Assembly: GCA_002816585.1 (NCBI GenBank)
Contig: MUCT01000045.1
Coordinates: 211,869 to 275,868, forward strand
Reading direction: 5' to 3'
Length of the DNA stretch: 64,000 bases
Origin: SAR202 cluster bacterium Io17-Chloro-G6
GTDB lineage: Bacteria; Chloroflexota; Dehalococcoidia; UBA3495
Shown in pieces: positions 1 through 8,934 of this stretch (within the stretch, counting starts at the first letter, position 1; every line of letters begins with the position of its first letter). The notes under the pieces are model-generated. The model was not told where the DNA came from. It searched no databases and was given only the letters and a program-made list of their open reading frames with translations. A program made the position numbers and the translations under genes.

Positions 1-2164
1 TATCCTTCAGGTCCGACGCTCCCTGGGCATAGACTAGAATCTCGCGGTTTGAGTCGTCGAAAGTGTAGCCCGCCCGGAGAGCGCTCCAGGTCCCAAACCC
101 CAACAGCAGGGCTGCCAGACCAAGGGCCGCCAGCGCGCCACCCCGGGTGGGAGATGTCCGCCGCACCAGATACGCCGCGGCGGCCAAGGTCACTGCGGAG
201 CCTGCCAGCACCGTCCAGTGTCCGGCGGTCAAGCTCTCCTCATCTCCCGTGTACGCGTACAGAAAATATAACCCGCCCAGAGCGGCCACGGGAACCATGA
301 AGAACAACCCCGCCGCCCCCGTCCTGAGGACCTGCTTCCAGTGGACGGACTCCGCCAACTCTCCCAGGAATTTGGCCGATAGGAAGATCAAAGGAACGGT
401 AATGTTTACCAGCAGCCAGGGCATCTTCTCGCTGGCCAAGGTGTAGGCCAGCATGGTAATGCCGGCCCACAGGGTCAGAAACAGGCCTAAGATGTCGCCC
501 CGCCTGACGAAATAGACGGCCGCTGCGCTGCCGAAGGCCAGCGGTAGCAATTCGTATACCGGCAGGCCCACGAAGTAGTAATACCAAGGCTGGTTCCCAC
601 GAGCCACGTCCTGCTGGGCGACCCAGTAGCCCATGCCCTGCCACGACCCGCTGAACACGCCCGACAGTTGGGTGAAGAGGGTGGTATAAAGGGCGGCCCA
701 GATGAAATAAAAAATACCAGCGCAGACCAACCAAGCGCCGCCCAGCCAGCGCACTCCCAGGACAACCGAGACGATGATGGTGCTGGACAAAACACCCAAT
801 GCCACCACGTAATTGGTGGGCAGGCCGTTTGAGGCGGCCCCGACGGTCACCTCACTGGGCAGAATCCCATCCACGACCCCTTGGAGGTCCAATACTGGGG
901 TGAAGAGGACGCCGTACAGGGCCGTTACGAAGGCCGGAAGGAATAGCAATAGGGCGCTGCGCTGGACCGGATAGCGGAAGTAGATCAGAGCGGACGCCGC
1001 CCCGGCGATAAGGAGGGTGGCGAGCGCAAGGTCAATAGCTGGCACCCCTCCGGTGGAGACTGCGTCGGCCAACGGACGGTACAGCAGCAGCGCGACTCCG
1101 GCGGTCACCGCCAAGGGCGCGACTACCAGGCAACCGAATCGACGGAGCGTCAAAGGCCCGTGCCGGAGCAGCCAGGCCAATATCGTCAGACCCAGAAACA
1201 CCGCCAAAACATGGACGCCCAGTGGCAGGTCCTGTACCGGCAGCAGCAGCGTTGCACCGTCCCAGGCCGGCGCCCCCACGAGTCCGTCTGATCCATCCAC
1301 ACTTGCCACGTTGCGTCCCGTTTGCGGATCGGGGTTGGCCAGAGTTAGACCCAGCGCATCCTGGAATAAAGCCGAAACCGCCGACCATTGGGGCAGGCTA
1401 ATGGTCGCGAGCAAGAGGAAGAACCCGGCGGGCCGTCCTACCTGCGAGAGCTTTATGCGGCCCAATGCCCAGGGCAGGATATCTCCCACAGACAGGACCA
1501 ACAACAACAATCCGAACACCGCCACCACCAGATATGCCGTTTCCTTGGTGGCGAACATCAGGGCCAAAATCGCTGACGCGATGTAAAGGTAACGCCGGTG
1601 GCCTTCATTGACATAACGCCACATCACCACCAATAGCGACGCCGCGAAGAACGCCATGATGATGTCGTTGCGACCGAACCGGCTGAAATATAAGAGCGTG
1701 GGCGACAGGGCCAGCATCACTGCCGCCAGGATTGCTCCGGCGCGGCCCAGGTGGTCCCGGAAGAAGTAGGGCACCGCCACCAACGCCGTCCCGAAGAGGA
1801 CGTAGCCCATGCGGGCGGTCACATCAGTGTCGCCAAAGATGCGGAACACCATGGCGGTGAACTCGATCTGGAACGGGCCGTGCATCCACGGCGAGTGGAT
1901 GTAGTTGGTGCCAAACACCCAGGGCCACCCTAGGACGCCGCCGGCGCTCTCTGACAGACGCCAGGCAAAGTGCAGATGGATGGCCTCGTCGTAATGCATG
2001 GTGCGGCCGCCCAGTTCCCAAACGCGCATGACCAAGGCAACTATGACCACAGCCAAAAAACCCGCTTCCAACCAGCCGAAGGTGCGGCCGGTCCACAGCC
2101 GGGTGATCAGGTCTTTGGGCGAAAGAGCCGTTCTGATCCGGACCGCCGCTCTCCCGGTGTTCAA
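1..2164 (-). CDS. TIGR03663-type membrane protein (Agl23-like, GT-C fold), 3' end cut off by window edge
   Basis: The reading frame is open from a TTG at 2164 to the left edge without a stop, so about 720 residues are visible and the C-terminus is missing. The N-terminal region has the GT-C type acidic motif MHYDEAIH after a first membrane segment, and many hydrophobic segments follow. Near residue 525 the stretch RGNQPWYYY followed by YELLP matches what I know of the TIGR03663 family, and the last visible residues (NREILVYAQGASD) fit its soluble part. The start TTG overlaps the TGA stop of the upstream DUF2298 gene (TTGA), so translation is probably coupled. Members are annotated as flippase-activity-associated proteins or glycosyltransferases acting on lipid-linked sugars; the substrate here is unknown. 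Start codon choice is the weakest part. Confidence 0.85.
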   Translation of the reverse strand, partial: MNTGRAAVRIRTALSPKDLITRLWTGRTFGWLEAGFLAVVIVALVMRVWELGGRTMHYDEAIHLHFAWRLSESAGGVLGWPWVFGTNYIHSPWMHGPFQIEFTAMVFRIFGDTDVTARMGYVLFGTALVAVPYFFRDHLGRAGAILAAVMLALSPTLLYFSRFGRNDIIMAFFAASLLVVMWRYVNEGHRRYLYIASAILALMFATKETAYLVVAVFGLLLLVLSVGDILPWALGRIKLSQVGRPAGFFLLLATISLPQWSAVSALFQDALGLTLANPDPQTGRNVASVDGSDGLVGAPAWDGATLLLPVQDLPLGVHVLAVFLGLTILAWLLRHGPLTLRRFGCLVVAPLAVTAGVALLLYRPLADAVSTGGVPAIDLALATLLIAGAASALIYFRYPVQRSALLLFLPAFVTALYGVLFTPVLDLQGVVDGILPSEVTVGAASNGLPTNYVVALGVLSSTIIVSVVLGVRWLGGAWLVCAGIFYFIWAALYTTLFTQLSGVFSGSWQGMGYWVAQQDVARGNQPWYYYFVGLPVYELLPLAFGSAAAVYFVRRGDILGLFLTLWAGITMLAYTLASEKMPWLLVNITVPLIFLSAKFLGELAESVHWKQVLRTGAAGLFFMVPVAALGGLYFLYAYTGDEESLTAGHWTVLAGSAVTLAAAAYLVRRTSPTRGGALAALGLAALLLGFGTWSALRAGYTFDDSNREILVYAQGASDLKD

Positions 2165-4587
2165 TTTTTCTCAGCCGGTGATCGAACCATCTCGTAGATT
2201 ATTACGCCGTCCTGATCAAAGGCGGTTCTTAAAAATTCACCGAAGTCCGCCAGGTTTTCGCCGCCATACGTCCGCCGCTCCCTGGATCCCAGGTAAACGT
2301 AGCGCACATCGTAGGCGTTGAGCAATCGCCGTACTTCCTTTGGGTCGCCGCTGCTGTAAATGGCCGTTACCGCATCCTCCCGGCTCTGGAAAGAGGCGGT
2401 TGAGCGGCGCCACTGGAGTTCATGGCCCTTCCAGCCCAAGATGGTAGGCAGTCCGGTGCTGGAGGAGATACGGGCGAATTCGGAGTAATCGTCGCCCACG
2501 GCCTCAACCAACCGGCCCCAGGGAGCCTCATCCCGCAACCATTCGATGGCTGCATACTCCCCAGGCGCAGGCCGTTGTAGAAAGGCCAGCCCATCCAATG
2601 TATTGTCAGCCAACGTGTGGTTCTCTCGGAGAACTCCGGTGCGGTCCAGGACCGCTCCCACCGGGTAATACAGAGACGCCACCAGCAGCACCGCCGCCGT
2701 CCCGGCCCACAGAAACCGGCCGGCACGCAGAAACCGGGCCGCAAATACGGGGCCCGCCGCGAACTTGCTCAGCCAAGAGCGCTCGACGGAAGAACGGACC
2801 GACCATAGGTAGTACAGCCCATAGGCCCCGGCGATGCCCAGCAGTAGCCAGGCCTGGTAATAGGTCTTGAACACGGTGTTCATCCGTCGAAAGCCACCAC
2901 CGAATTGGTCGACCACGTAGAATAGCTCGGCCCCGGCCAACAGGTAGAACGCCAGCCCCGCGAGCAGGAGGGGGAACGCTGCTACCGGCTCCGCTTTGAG
3001 CCTGGCCCGCTGCATGGCGCTGAACCCGGCCAGCGCCACCAAGGCCAATCCTGGGATCACGAGGACCGCCCGGCCGCCGATCTCGCCAATGGCTGCTCTG
3101 GTGCCGTCGTCGATCCAAGTTATGATGAACGCCACGCCGATCCAGACCAGGAAGGGCGTCAAAGCCACCACCATTATCAGGACTGCCGCCGAATTGTCGC
3201 TGTCGGAAGGCCGGATGAGCCCCGGAAGCTGTCGGAAAAGGAACGAGACCGCCAGAAGAATGAACGGCCCCATCACCAAGAACAGCAAGAATGGTCTGGT
3301 GTTAACGTCCCGAAGCGGCAGGATGCCAGACGTCTGGGCTTCGAACCCGCTATAGAAGGGAAGGAAAAGAACCACTGCCAGCGCCAGCACCGGCACGACT
3401 ACTATGGCGGCATCGCGGGCCGCCCTGTTTAGGTTTCCGCCGTGATCCCCGTAGGCCTTTACCAGGGCCACCGCGATCAGAATTGCGGCGATTACGGGCA
3501 GGTCCCAGAGGTTGATGAAGGCCAACGACCCGATAAATAGGGCCATGGCCGCCGACTCAACCAGATGGTCTTTCAACCAGCGTAGCCCCAATCTTTCGGT
3601 GGACAGGAATAGGTTAAGACACAATCCCAGGCCCAATATGACGAAGGGCAGGCTCATCACGTGGGGGTGCAGGTCGCCAAGGATGAAGCTGAACATGGGA
3701 AATTCGGTAATCGTGTAGTCCAGGCTTTGGCCGCCGGACAAAGTGTCAATCACCCTGGTGGCACGGAACCACCATAAATGACTGTCCGGAAAGGCCCCAG
3801 AGCCTGAATCCGTGCCATCCAAGCCCTTGATGCCCAGCCATTCCCAGAAACCGCCGCCGGCCCAGCCTTGGAGATGGACGAACTCCACGGCGCCTTCCAG
3901 ATTTCCGGCCAGGAGTATCAGCGCCGGGGCCGCCGCGCCGAACACGATTCCGGCTTTGAGACTCCCTCCCGACAGCCGGACCAGGTTGTAGACCAGCCCG
4001 AAGGCCCCGATGGCCACCAGCCCCGGCACCAGAGCGACGCCCAAGTTGTACCCCACACTGGAGGCGACTCCGGTCAATTGGGTCAAGAAGGCCATCATGA
4101 AATGGCCGAAATAGTAGTAGCTGATGGAATTCCCTGAGAGCCAGGGGTCCTCAGGGGGGAAGAACCGGCTTTGGAGCACCGCGTTCATGAATCCGAAGTC
4201 CATGGGCTTTTCGGTATGGTTGATGGCGGGAACCTCGGATATGATGCCCAGCCACATCAAGAAGAACCCAATGAACAGGAGCTGTGCGGCCACCAACATG
4301 GGCCAGCTCTGGCGCACGAATTCTTGCATCTCGGCCAGGAACCGGCGCAGCAGGAAGGCGCTGGGGATGGTGGCAACGCCGAGTATGAGAACGATGGTAA
4401 GTTGCGTGTTGGGGGCGATGTGGGTCAGGCCCAAGACCCAGAGGATGTAGGAGAAGAAGACCATCGCCGCGGGCATGGCCAGGGTGAATCCCCGGTCGGG
4501 CAGCCGCCGAAACAACACGAATGCCGCCGGAAAGGCCACGATGCCCATGCTCTGGACGGCGACGAACCAAATCAATGCCTCTAGCAC
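2161..4587 (-). CDS. DUF2298 family multi-pass membrane protein
   Basis: 808 residues, GTG start. The protein is hydrophobic throughout with many predicted membrane spans. It has the DUF2298 hallmarks: MDFGFMNAV, then PPEDPWLSG and YYYFGH near residues 130-160, and the ITEFPMFSFILGDLHPHV stretch near residue 290. The C-terminal 150 residues form a soluble tail (LPTILGWKGHELQWRR, then a region ending in YVYLGSRER). This family occurs in Chloroflexota and archaea and is thought to be glycosyltransferase-related; no reaction is proven. It sits between ftsY and a TIGR03663 protein in one minus-strand run, which suggests a shared role in envelope glycan work. The C-terminal half of the protein at 34296-38795 is a paralogue. 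Confidence 0.9.
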   Translation of the reverse strand: MLEALIWFVAVQSMGIVAFPAAFVLFRRLPDRGFTLAMPAAMVFFSYILWVLGLTHIAPNTQLTIVLILGVATIPSAFLLRRFLAEMQEFVRQSWPMLVAAQLLFIGFFLMWLGIISEVPAINHTEKPMDFGFMNAVLQSRFFPPEDPWLSGNSISYYYFGHFMMAFLTQLTGVASSVGYNLGVALVPGLVAIGAFGLVYNLVRLSGGSLKAGIVFGAAAPALILLAGNLEGAVEFVHLQGWAGGGFWEWLGIKGLDGTDSGSGAFPDSHLWWFRATRVIDTLSGGQSLDYTITEFPMFSFILGDLHPHVMSLPFVILGLGLCLNLFLSTERLGLRWLKDHLVESAAMALFIGSLAFINLWDLPVIAAILIAVALVKAYGDHGGNLNRAARDAAIVVVPVLALAVVLFLPFYSGFEAQTSGILPLRDVNTRPFLLFLVMGPFILLAVSFLFRQLPGLIRPSDSDNSAAVLIMVVALTPFLVWIGVAFIITWIDDGTRAAIGEIGGRAVLVIPGLALVALAGFSAMQRARLKAEPVAAFPLLLAGLAFYLLAGAELFYVVDQFGGGFRRMNTVFKTYYQAWLLLGIAGAYGLYYLWSVRSSVERSWLSKFAAGPVFAARFLRAGRFLWAGTAAVLLVASLYYPVGAVLDRTGVLRENHTLADNTLDGLAFLQRPAPGEYAAIEWLRDEAPWGRLVEAVGDDYSEFARISSSTGLPTILGWKGHELQWRRSTASFQSREDAVTAIYSSGDPKEVRRLLNAYDVRYVYLGSRERRTYGGENLADFGEFLRTAFDQDGVIIYEMVRSPAEKN

Positions 4588-4700
4588 GGCTTATTGATCT
4601 GAAAAAGACCGGCTGAAAATGCCCGGGGTCAAGTGATTCAGAAAATAGGCGGAAACCGAAGTGAAGCGAGTCAGAGTACCTGGGAGGGTTTGGGTGAAAT

Positions 4701-5657
4701 TCAGGGGACGGGGGCCAGCAGAGATTCTACGAAGTCCCGTGTATCGAAGGGGGCCAGGTCGGTGACACCTTCGCCGGTGCCAATGAATAGTATCGGCATC
4801 TGGAGTTCCTGCTTGATGGCAAGAACGATGCCGCCGCGGGCTGTCCCATCCAATTTGGCCAGGAATATGCCGGTACAATTCACTGCTTCCTTGAATGCCT
4901 TGGCCTGAGCCAGACCGTTGTGGCCGGTTGTGGCGTCCAGGGTCAGGATCACCTGGTGTGGCGCTTGAGATTCCAGCCGGGCCAAAACCCGGTGGACCTT
5001 CCTAAGTTCTTCCATCAGGTTGGACTTGGTGTGCAACCTGCCGGCGGTGTCGATGATCAACACGTCGGCGCCCCTGGCTTTGCCCGCCAGATAGGTGTCA
5101 TAGGCTACCGCGCCGGGGTCGGATCCCGGTTCGTGGCTAATAACATCTACGCCGATCCGTTTCCCCAGGATCTCCAATTGCTCGGCGGCGGCGGCCCGGA
5201 AGGTGTCCGCTGCGCCCAGGAGAACCTTCTTGCCATCCTGTGTAAAGTGGTGGGCCAGCTTGGCGATGCTGGTGGTCTTGCCCACCCCATTGACGCCCAC
5301 CATCAGTATCACATAAGGTCCGGTTACCTCAGTCTCATCCATCCAGAGAGATTCGGCGTTTTCGGTCTCCATGCCGGCCACCAGCGTCTCTTTAAGCGAC
5401 TCGAACACTTCATCGCCCGACTCCAACCGCCGGTCTTTAACTGTGGTCTTCAGTTCTTCGATGATGCGCATCGAGGTTTCCACACCGACGTCCGAAGAGA
5501 TCAGTATCTCTTCCAGTTCTTCCCAAACAGCATCATCCAGCTTGGAAGAGCGGAGCACGTTGAGGATCCGCCCGAACCAACGCTCACGGCTGGGTTTCAC
5601 CGCGTCTTGGGTGTGTTCCAGGTTCTCCTGGCGGTTACGTTTGAAGAATCTGAGCAT
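4701..5657 (-). CDS. ftsY: Signal recognition particle receptor FtsY
   Basis: GTPase that docks the SRP-ribosome complex at the cytoplasmic membrane for co-translational insertion. The G1 loop GVNGVGKTT (about residues 121-129) and the G3 DTAGR (about 203-207) are visible, and [18 protein letters not shown] and LDGTARGG complete the SRP-GTPase NG domain. The N-terminal extension is short and lacks the long acidic A domain of the E. coli protein, as in many bacteria. I place the start at the ATG at 5657, six bases after AGGA; a TTG directly in front (5660) is an alternative. It follows rnc in the same operon, an arrangement seen widely (rnc-smc-ftsY), but smc is absent here. Confidence 0.97.
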   Translation of the reverse strand: MLRFFKRNRQENLEHTQDAVKPSRERWFGRILNVLRSSKLDDAVWEELEEILISSDVGVETSMRIIEELKTTVKDRRLESGDEVFESLKETLVAGMETENAESLWMDETEVTGPYVILMVGVNGVGKTTSIAKLAHHFTQDGKKVLLGAADTFRAAAAEQLEILGKRIGVDVISHEPGSDPGAVAYDTYLAGKARGADVLIIDTAGRLHTKSNLMEELRKVHRVLARLESQAPHQVILTLDATTGHNGLAQAKAFKEAVNCTGIFLAKLDGTARGGIVLAIKQELQMPILFIGTGEGVTDLAPFDTRDFVESLLAPVP

Positions 5658-5752
5658 CAATCGTCCTGCGGGTAGGTGACCTCAAGCAACCTCGGCCTGG
5701 CCCGGCCTGAGCGGCTTGGAAAGTATCGCGGCAATTCCGGTATGGCGCTGAT

Positions 5753-6490
5753 TTAACCGTTACCGGACAACACGGCAATGGCGACCCGGGCCGCGGCGGA
5801 CTCGGCCTCGGACTTCTTGCCACCGGTACCGGCCCCCACCACCTGGCCGTCTACCATTACCTCGACGGTAAAGACCGGGCCGTGGTCAGGCCCTTCGCTG
5901 CTTACCAGGAGGTATCTGGGAGGATTCAAACCCCGTCCTTGGACCATTTCTTGTAGTTTGGACTTGGGGTTCTCCGGCGGTCCGCCCGCCCCCTCGATTT
6001 GGGTCAGTTCGGCATCGATCAAGCTGGTGATGAATTGGCGGGTGAATTCGTTGCCCTGGTCCAAGTAGACCGCCGCCAACAGGGCCTCAAGGGCCGCGGC
6101 CAAAACTGAGTCCTGCTCACGTCCATTGCCGGCATGGACGCCTTTGCCGACCAATAGATAATTGCCCAAGTCGATACCCCGGGCAATCTGCGCCAGGGTC
6201 TCACGCCGGACCAAAGAGGAGCGTGTTTTGGTAAGCTCCCCCTCGTCAGCATCGGGAAAACGGCGGTAAAGCTCAGTGGAAACGGCGAGTTCCAGGACGG
6301 CGTCGCCCAAGAATTCCAGCCGTTCGTAGGACTCGGATGGGTCCAATCCGTTCTCGTTGCAATAAGAACGGTGCACCAGCGCCAGACGTAGCAGGCTGGG
6401 ATCCTTGAACGAGAACCCCAGCACTGATTCAAGAGCTTTGACTGATGTCAGGGGGTTGATAGAGGCTATGTCGTCTCTAGATGACCCCAT
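5753..6490 (-). CDS. rnc: Ribonuclease III
   Basis: 245 residues, the usual length. The catalytic signature YERLEFLGDAVLE lies at residues 55-67, with the metal-binding acidic residues E59 and D63, and the second acidic site is in the DSVLAAALEALLAAVYLD region. A double-stranded RNA-binding domain covers about residues 163-240 (NPKSKLQEMVQGRG to the AAARVAIAVL helix). The enzyme cleaves double-stranded RNA in rRNA processing and mRNA turnover. Its ATG overlaps the last 14 bases of the upstream DsbA-like selenoprotein gene, so translation is likely coupled to that gene, and ftsY follows about 95 bases downstream. Confidence 0.97.
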   Translation of the reverse strand: MGSSRDDIASINPLTSVKALESVLGFSFKDPSLLRLALVHRSYCNENGLDPSESYERLEFLGDAVLELAVSTELYRRFPDADEGELTKTRSSLVRRETLAQIARGIDLGNYLLVGKGVHAGNGREQDSVLAAALEALLAAVYLDQGNEFTRQFITSLIDAELTQIEGAGGPPENPKSKLQEMVQGRGLNPPRYLLVSSEGPDHGPVFTVEVMVDGQVVGAGTGGKKSEAESAAARVAIAVLSGNG

Positions 6491-7115
6491 GAGGCCACGG
6501 AGGCTGCGGGCGCTTGAACTCGCCGACGTGGTCGAACTGGCTCATAGCCTTCGTCATGGTTTCGTAGATCTCTACCGCCTGCTCATCCGGGGGGATGAAC
6601 ATCTTCAGGAATGTGGCGGGTTTCCCCTCGGCAAACACGAAGGTCGGCACGCCGAACGCCCCGTGCTCTTCCACCGCGATGGTGTGGGACTCGGCAATGT
6701 CCTTCAGCAGATCGGGGTCAGCTTGGTCCTCGGCGAAGCGGGCCATGTCCAATCCGGCGGCAACGGCGGCTTCCTCCATGACGGCCGGGTCGTTCAAATC
6801 TTTCTTATCTTCGTGCCTGGACCGGAGGAGGGCCATGAAGAACGACTGGAACGCCTCTTCGCCCTGGCGCTTGGCGGCAAGACCGGACATGTGGGCCAAG
6901 AATGTCTTGTCGGTGCCGTCCAGGACTTCGGGTTGCTCCCAGAGCTTGATACCGGCATCTTTGTTGTCGCTGTTGACCTGGGCCAGGGAGAAGGGTTGCC
7001 AATCGACTTTGATCGTCTCTCCGGTAGACTCTTCAACCTTCGACAGCCACACGGCTGCGTTGTACACGAAGGGTCAACGGAAATCGTAGTAAGTGGTGAA
7101 TTTGGCATCAGCCAT
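6477..7115 (-). CDS. DsbA/FrnE-like thioredoxin-fold protein, putative selenoprotein (in-frame UGA at codon 14)
   Basis: An ATG at 7115 with a strong ribosome site (GGGAGGT six bases upstream) opens a frame encoding MADAKFTTYYDFR, then UGA, then PFVYNAAVW and a further 190 residues, 212 in all. In the DsbA superfamily the residue after D-F-x, directly before Pro, is the catalytic Cys; here it is UGA, and there is no Cys anywhere else in the protein. The cis-Pro loop of the fold is present (GAFGVPTFV, Pro about 157), and the helical insert is typical of FrnE/2-hydroxychromene-2-carboxylate isomerase-like proteins. A stem-loop directly after the UGA fits bacterial SECIS rules (separate entry). 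I read it as a selenocysteine-containing thiol-disulfide or peroxidase-like enzyme; a sequencing error (TGC or TGT to TGA) or a pseudogene is the alternative. A normal start after the UGA would remove the active site. First gene of an operon with rnc and ftsY. Confidence 0.75.
7037..7072 (-). promoter_or_regulatory. Candidate bacterial SECIS stem-loop downstream of in-frame UGA
   Basis: The UGA is at 7076-7074. The following RNA forms a 6-bp lower stem (CCUUCG 7072-7067 with CGAAGG 7042-7037), an 8-nt bulge on the 5' side, and a 6-bp upper stem (GCAGCC 7058-7053 with GGCUGU 7048-7043, one G-U pair) closed by the loop GUGU (7052-7049). The apical loop begins 22 nt after the UGA and its first base is G, which agrees with the known bacterial SECIS pattern (loop roughly 16-37 nt from the UGA, a G among its first two bases). 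The fold was drawn by eye; no energy was computed. Confidence 0.6.
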
Positions 7116-7165
7116 AGTGTTACCTCCCAAACTTCGCCGGTTCGCGCGGCTTTGCGCTCGGTTGG

Positions 7166-7194
7166 ATTGTATCGACCAGCCTGCGTGTTGTCAA
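7166..7194 (-). promoter_or_regulatory. Sigma70-type promoter of the selenoprotein-rnc-ftsY operon
   Basis: On the minus strand TTGACA (7194-7189) is followed after exactly 17 bases by TACAAT (7171-7166). The transcript would start near 7159, about 45 bases before the ATG at 7115. Confidence 0.75.
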
Positions 7195-7248
7195 AGCACA
7201 CCAGACAGGTTTTCCTTGGCTTTGATGCAGCATATCAAGGCTAAGGGG

Positions 7249-8595
7249 ATGGCCTGCACAAGAGCCTACCGTGGTATAATCGTGCCTCTGGTTCTCGCCT
7301 TGTGTAGGAGGCGTTTTACGCCTGATTCTCCCTCAAACCGCATCTCCCTGGACAGAGTCGCAGACGGCGTCAGCAGAGGCCAATTGGCTGTTTTGCGGTG
7401 CCTGCGCCGCCGGTCCACGGCAGGTGAGCTCCACGTCTATCTTGTGGGCGGTCCGGTCCGGGACGCCATCCTAGGCATGCCGGTTAAAGACTTGGACTTC
7501 GTCTTGCTGGGCGACGCGCCGGCCTTGGCGGAGGAATTGGCCAGAGAGTTTGCCAATGACTTTGAAACCAGAGCAACGGTGCATCCCAGATTCGGCACCG
7601 CCACCGTGGAGATCGAGGGCGACCGGGTGGATGTGGTCACTGCACGAAAAGAGGTCTATCCCTTCCCGGGTTCCCTTCCGGAGGTGTCTGCCGGCAGCCT
7701 TGAGGACGATCTGGCCCGGAGGGATTTTTCGATAAACGCAATGGCCCTGCCCCTGCTCGGAGATTTCCCCGAGGTGATCGACCCCCACGGGGGCATCCAG
7801 GACCTGGAGACCAGATTGGTCCGAACCCTGCACTCCGCTAGTTTCGCCGACGACCCGACGAGGATGCTGCGGGCCGTGAGGTACCAGCAAAGGCTTGGTT
7901 TTCAGGTTGCTGACAGCACAATGTCTGAGCTAACGGATTCCTTGAGTGCCGGTCATGTAGCGGCAGTCACCGGAGACCGATGGCGGCAGGAATTTAAAAG
8001 AATATTCGAAGAAGACCGAGCGGCTGAAATGCTGCTCCAGGCTATTGAGTTTGGAATCTTGGCGGCGATCCATCCCGCGCTTTCGGACAGCAGCGGTCTG
8101 GCACGTTTGGGCGGTGGGAAGACCTTGGAGCCGGAAAACCTGGGCGCGATGGACTATCTGGCCGCAGTGGTCTCGTCCCTGTCTACCGGCGATGGAGAGG
8201 GGGTGAACCACAGGCTCAACCTGCCTGCTGCCTGGTCACGGGTGGTACGTGATACCATTGCACTGAGAGAATTGGCCCCGGCCCTTTCCGGACCGTCGGT
8301 CAGGCCCTCTGATGTATGTTTTGCGCTGGACGGTTTGGATCCCGCTGCAATCGCGGCGTCAGTTCGTCTCTTCGAGGACTCCCAGGTTGCGGGGCGGCTT
8401 CGTCAATACCTGGCGGAGTGGCGGCTGATTGTTGCCGAAATGACCGGGAACGATCTGCTGGCGGTGGGCGTGCCTGCTGGCCCCGAGGTCGGCCGGGTCC
8501 TTAGAGAACTTACCTTGGCAAAACAGGACGGCCTGCTCCAGAACGCAGACGAAGAGCGGGCCTTGGTGAATCAGATTATCTCGAGAGGGAGTTGA
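7249..8595 (+). CDS. CCA tRNA nucleotidyltransferase / poly(A) polymerase family protein
   Basis: Class II nucleotidyltransferase that adds CCA to tRNA 3' ends or A-tails to RNA. Visible motifs: VYLVGGPVRDAILG (substrate-binding GG and start of the palm), DLDFVLLG with the two catalytic Asp, RRDFSINAMA, and DDPTRMLRAVRYQQRLGF of the neck domain. The C-terminal part is divergent and has no HD domain that I can see. CCA-adding and poly(A) activity cannot be told apart from these motifs. The frame is open from 7093; I use the ATG at 7249, but an extended -10 (TG-g-TATAAT, -10 hexamer 7275-7280) lies inside this, so translation may begin later, for example at a TTG near 7384. The small zinc protein follows after 10 bases. 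Confidence 0.88.
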   Translation: MACTRAYRGIIVPLVLALCRRRFTPDSPSNRISLDRVADGVSRGQLAVLRCLRRRSTAGELHVYLVGGPVRDAILGMPVKDLDFVLLGDAPALAEELAREFANDFETRATVHPRFGTATVEIEGDRVDVVTARKEVYPFPGSLPEVSAGSLEDDLARRDFSINAMALPLLGDFPEVIDPHGGIQDLETRLVRTLHSASFADDPTRMLRAVRYQQRLGFQVADSTMSELTDSLSAGHVAAVTGDRWRQEFKRIFEEDRAAEMLLQAIEFGILAAIHPALSDSSGLARLGGGKTLEPENLGAMDYLAAVVSSLSTGDGEGVNHRLNLPAAWSRVVRDTIALRELAPALSGPSVRPSDVCFALDGLDPAAIAASVRLFEDSQVAGRLRQYLAEWRLIVAEMTGNDLLAVGVPAGPEVGRVLRELTLAKQDGLLQNADEERALVNQIISRGS

Positions 8596-8605
8596 TCTCC
8601 GGATA

Positions 8606-8851
8606 ATGGCAGAACAGATGGGTATCCCCGAGAACCTGGAAACCCCAGAGAACGAATTGGAATCCTGCGTCATCTGCGACGGGGCCTTGGACGGGATTCA
8701 AGAGACCTCTTGTCAGCAGTGCGGCGGGAAGTTCCACCAGCCGTGGACCCAAGACAGCACCGTTCCCCAATGCGGCCGCATCGGCAGCCACGAAGACGCT
8801 CTGGCAATCGTATTCCTCTGCGACGATTGCTATTATGGACGCCGTCCTTAG
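8606..8851 (+). CDS. Small cysteine-rich zinc-binding protein (RING/zinc-ribbon-like), unknown function
   Basis: 81 residues. Three CxxC pairs (CVIC, CQQC, CDDC) plus a single Cys and several His between the second and third pairs give enough ligands for two metal ions in a cross-brace or double-ribbon arrangement. The rest is acidic and soluble with no membrane segment. It starts 10 bases after the nucleotidyltransferase gene and is probably in the same transcript. I do not recognise the family; a role in nucleic acid or protein binding is a guess from the fold type only. Confidence 0.7.
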   Translation: MAEQMGIPENLETPENELESCVICDGALDGIQETSCQQCGGKFHQPWTQDSTVPQCGRIGSHEDALAIVFLCDDCYYGRRP

Positions 8852-8934
8852 CCGACGCTCCGCCTTCCAAGAATTTACGATCCTGATTGCTGAAAGCCGA
8901 TAGCTGACAGCTTGTGCCCAAGGAGAACTCGGCC

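Noticed and set aside
6477..7067. Simple reading of the DsbA-like gene from a GTG after the UGA
   Set aside because: It would delete the first beta strand and the active-site residue and has no ribosome site, whereas the ATG at 7115 has an excellent one.
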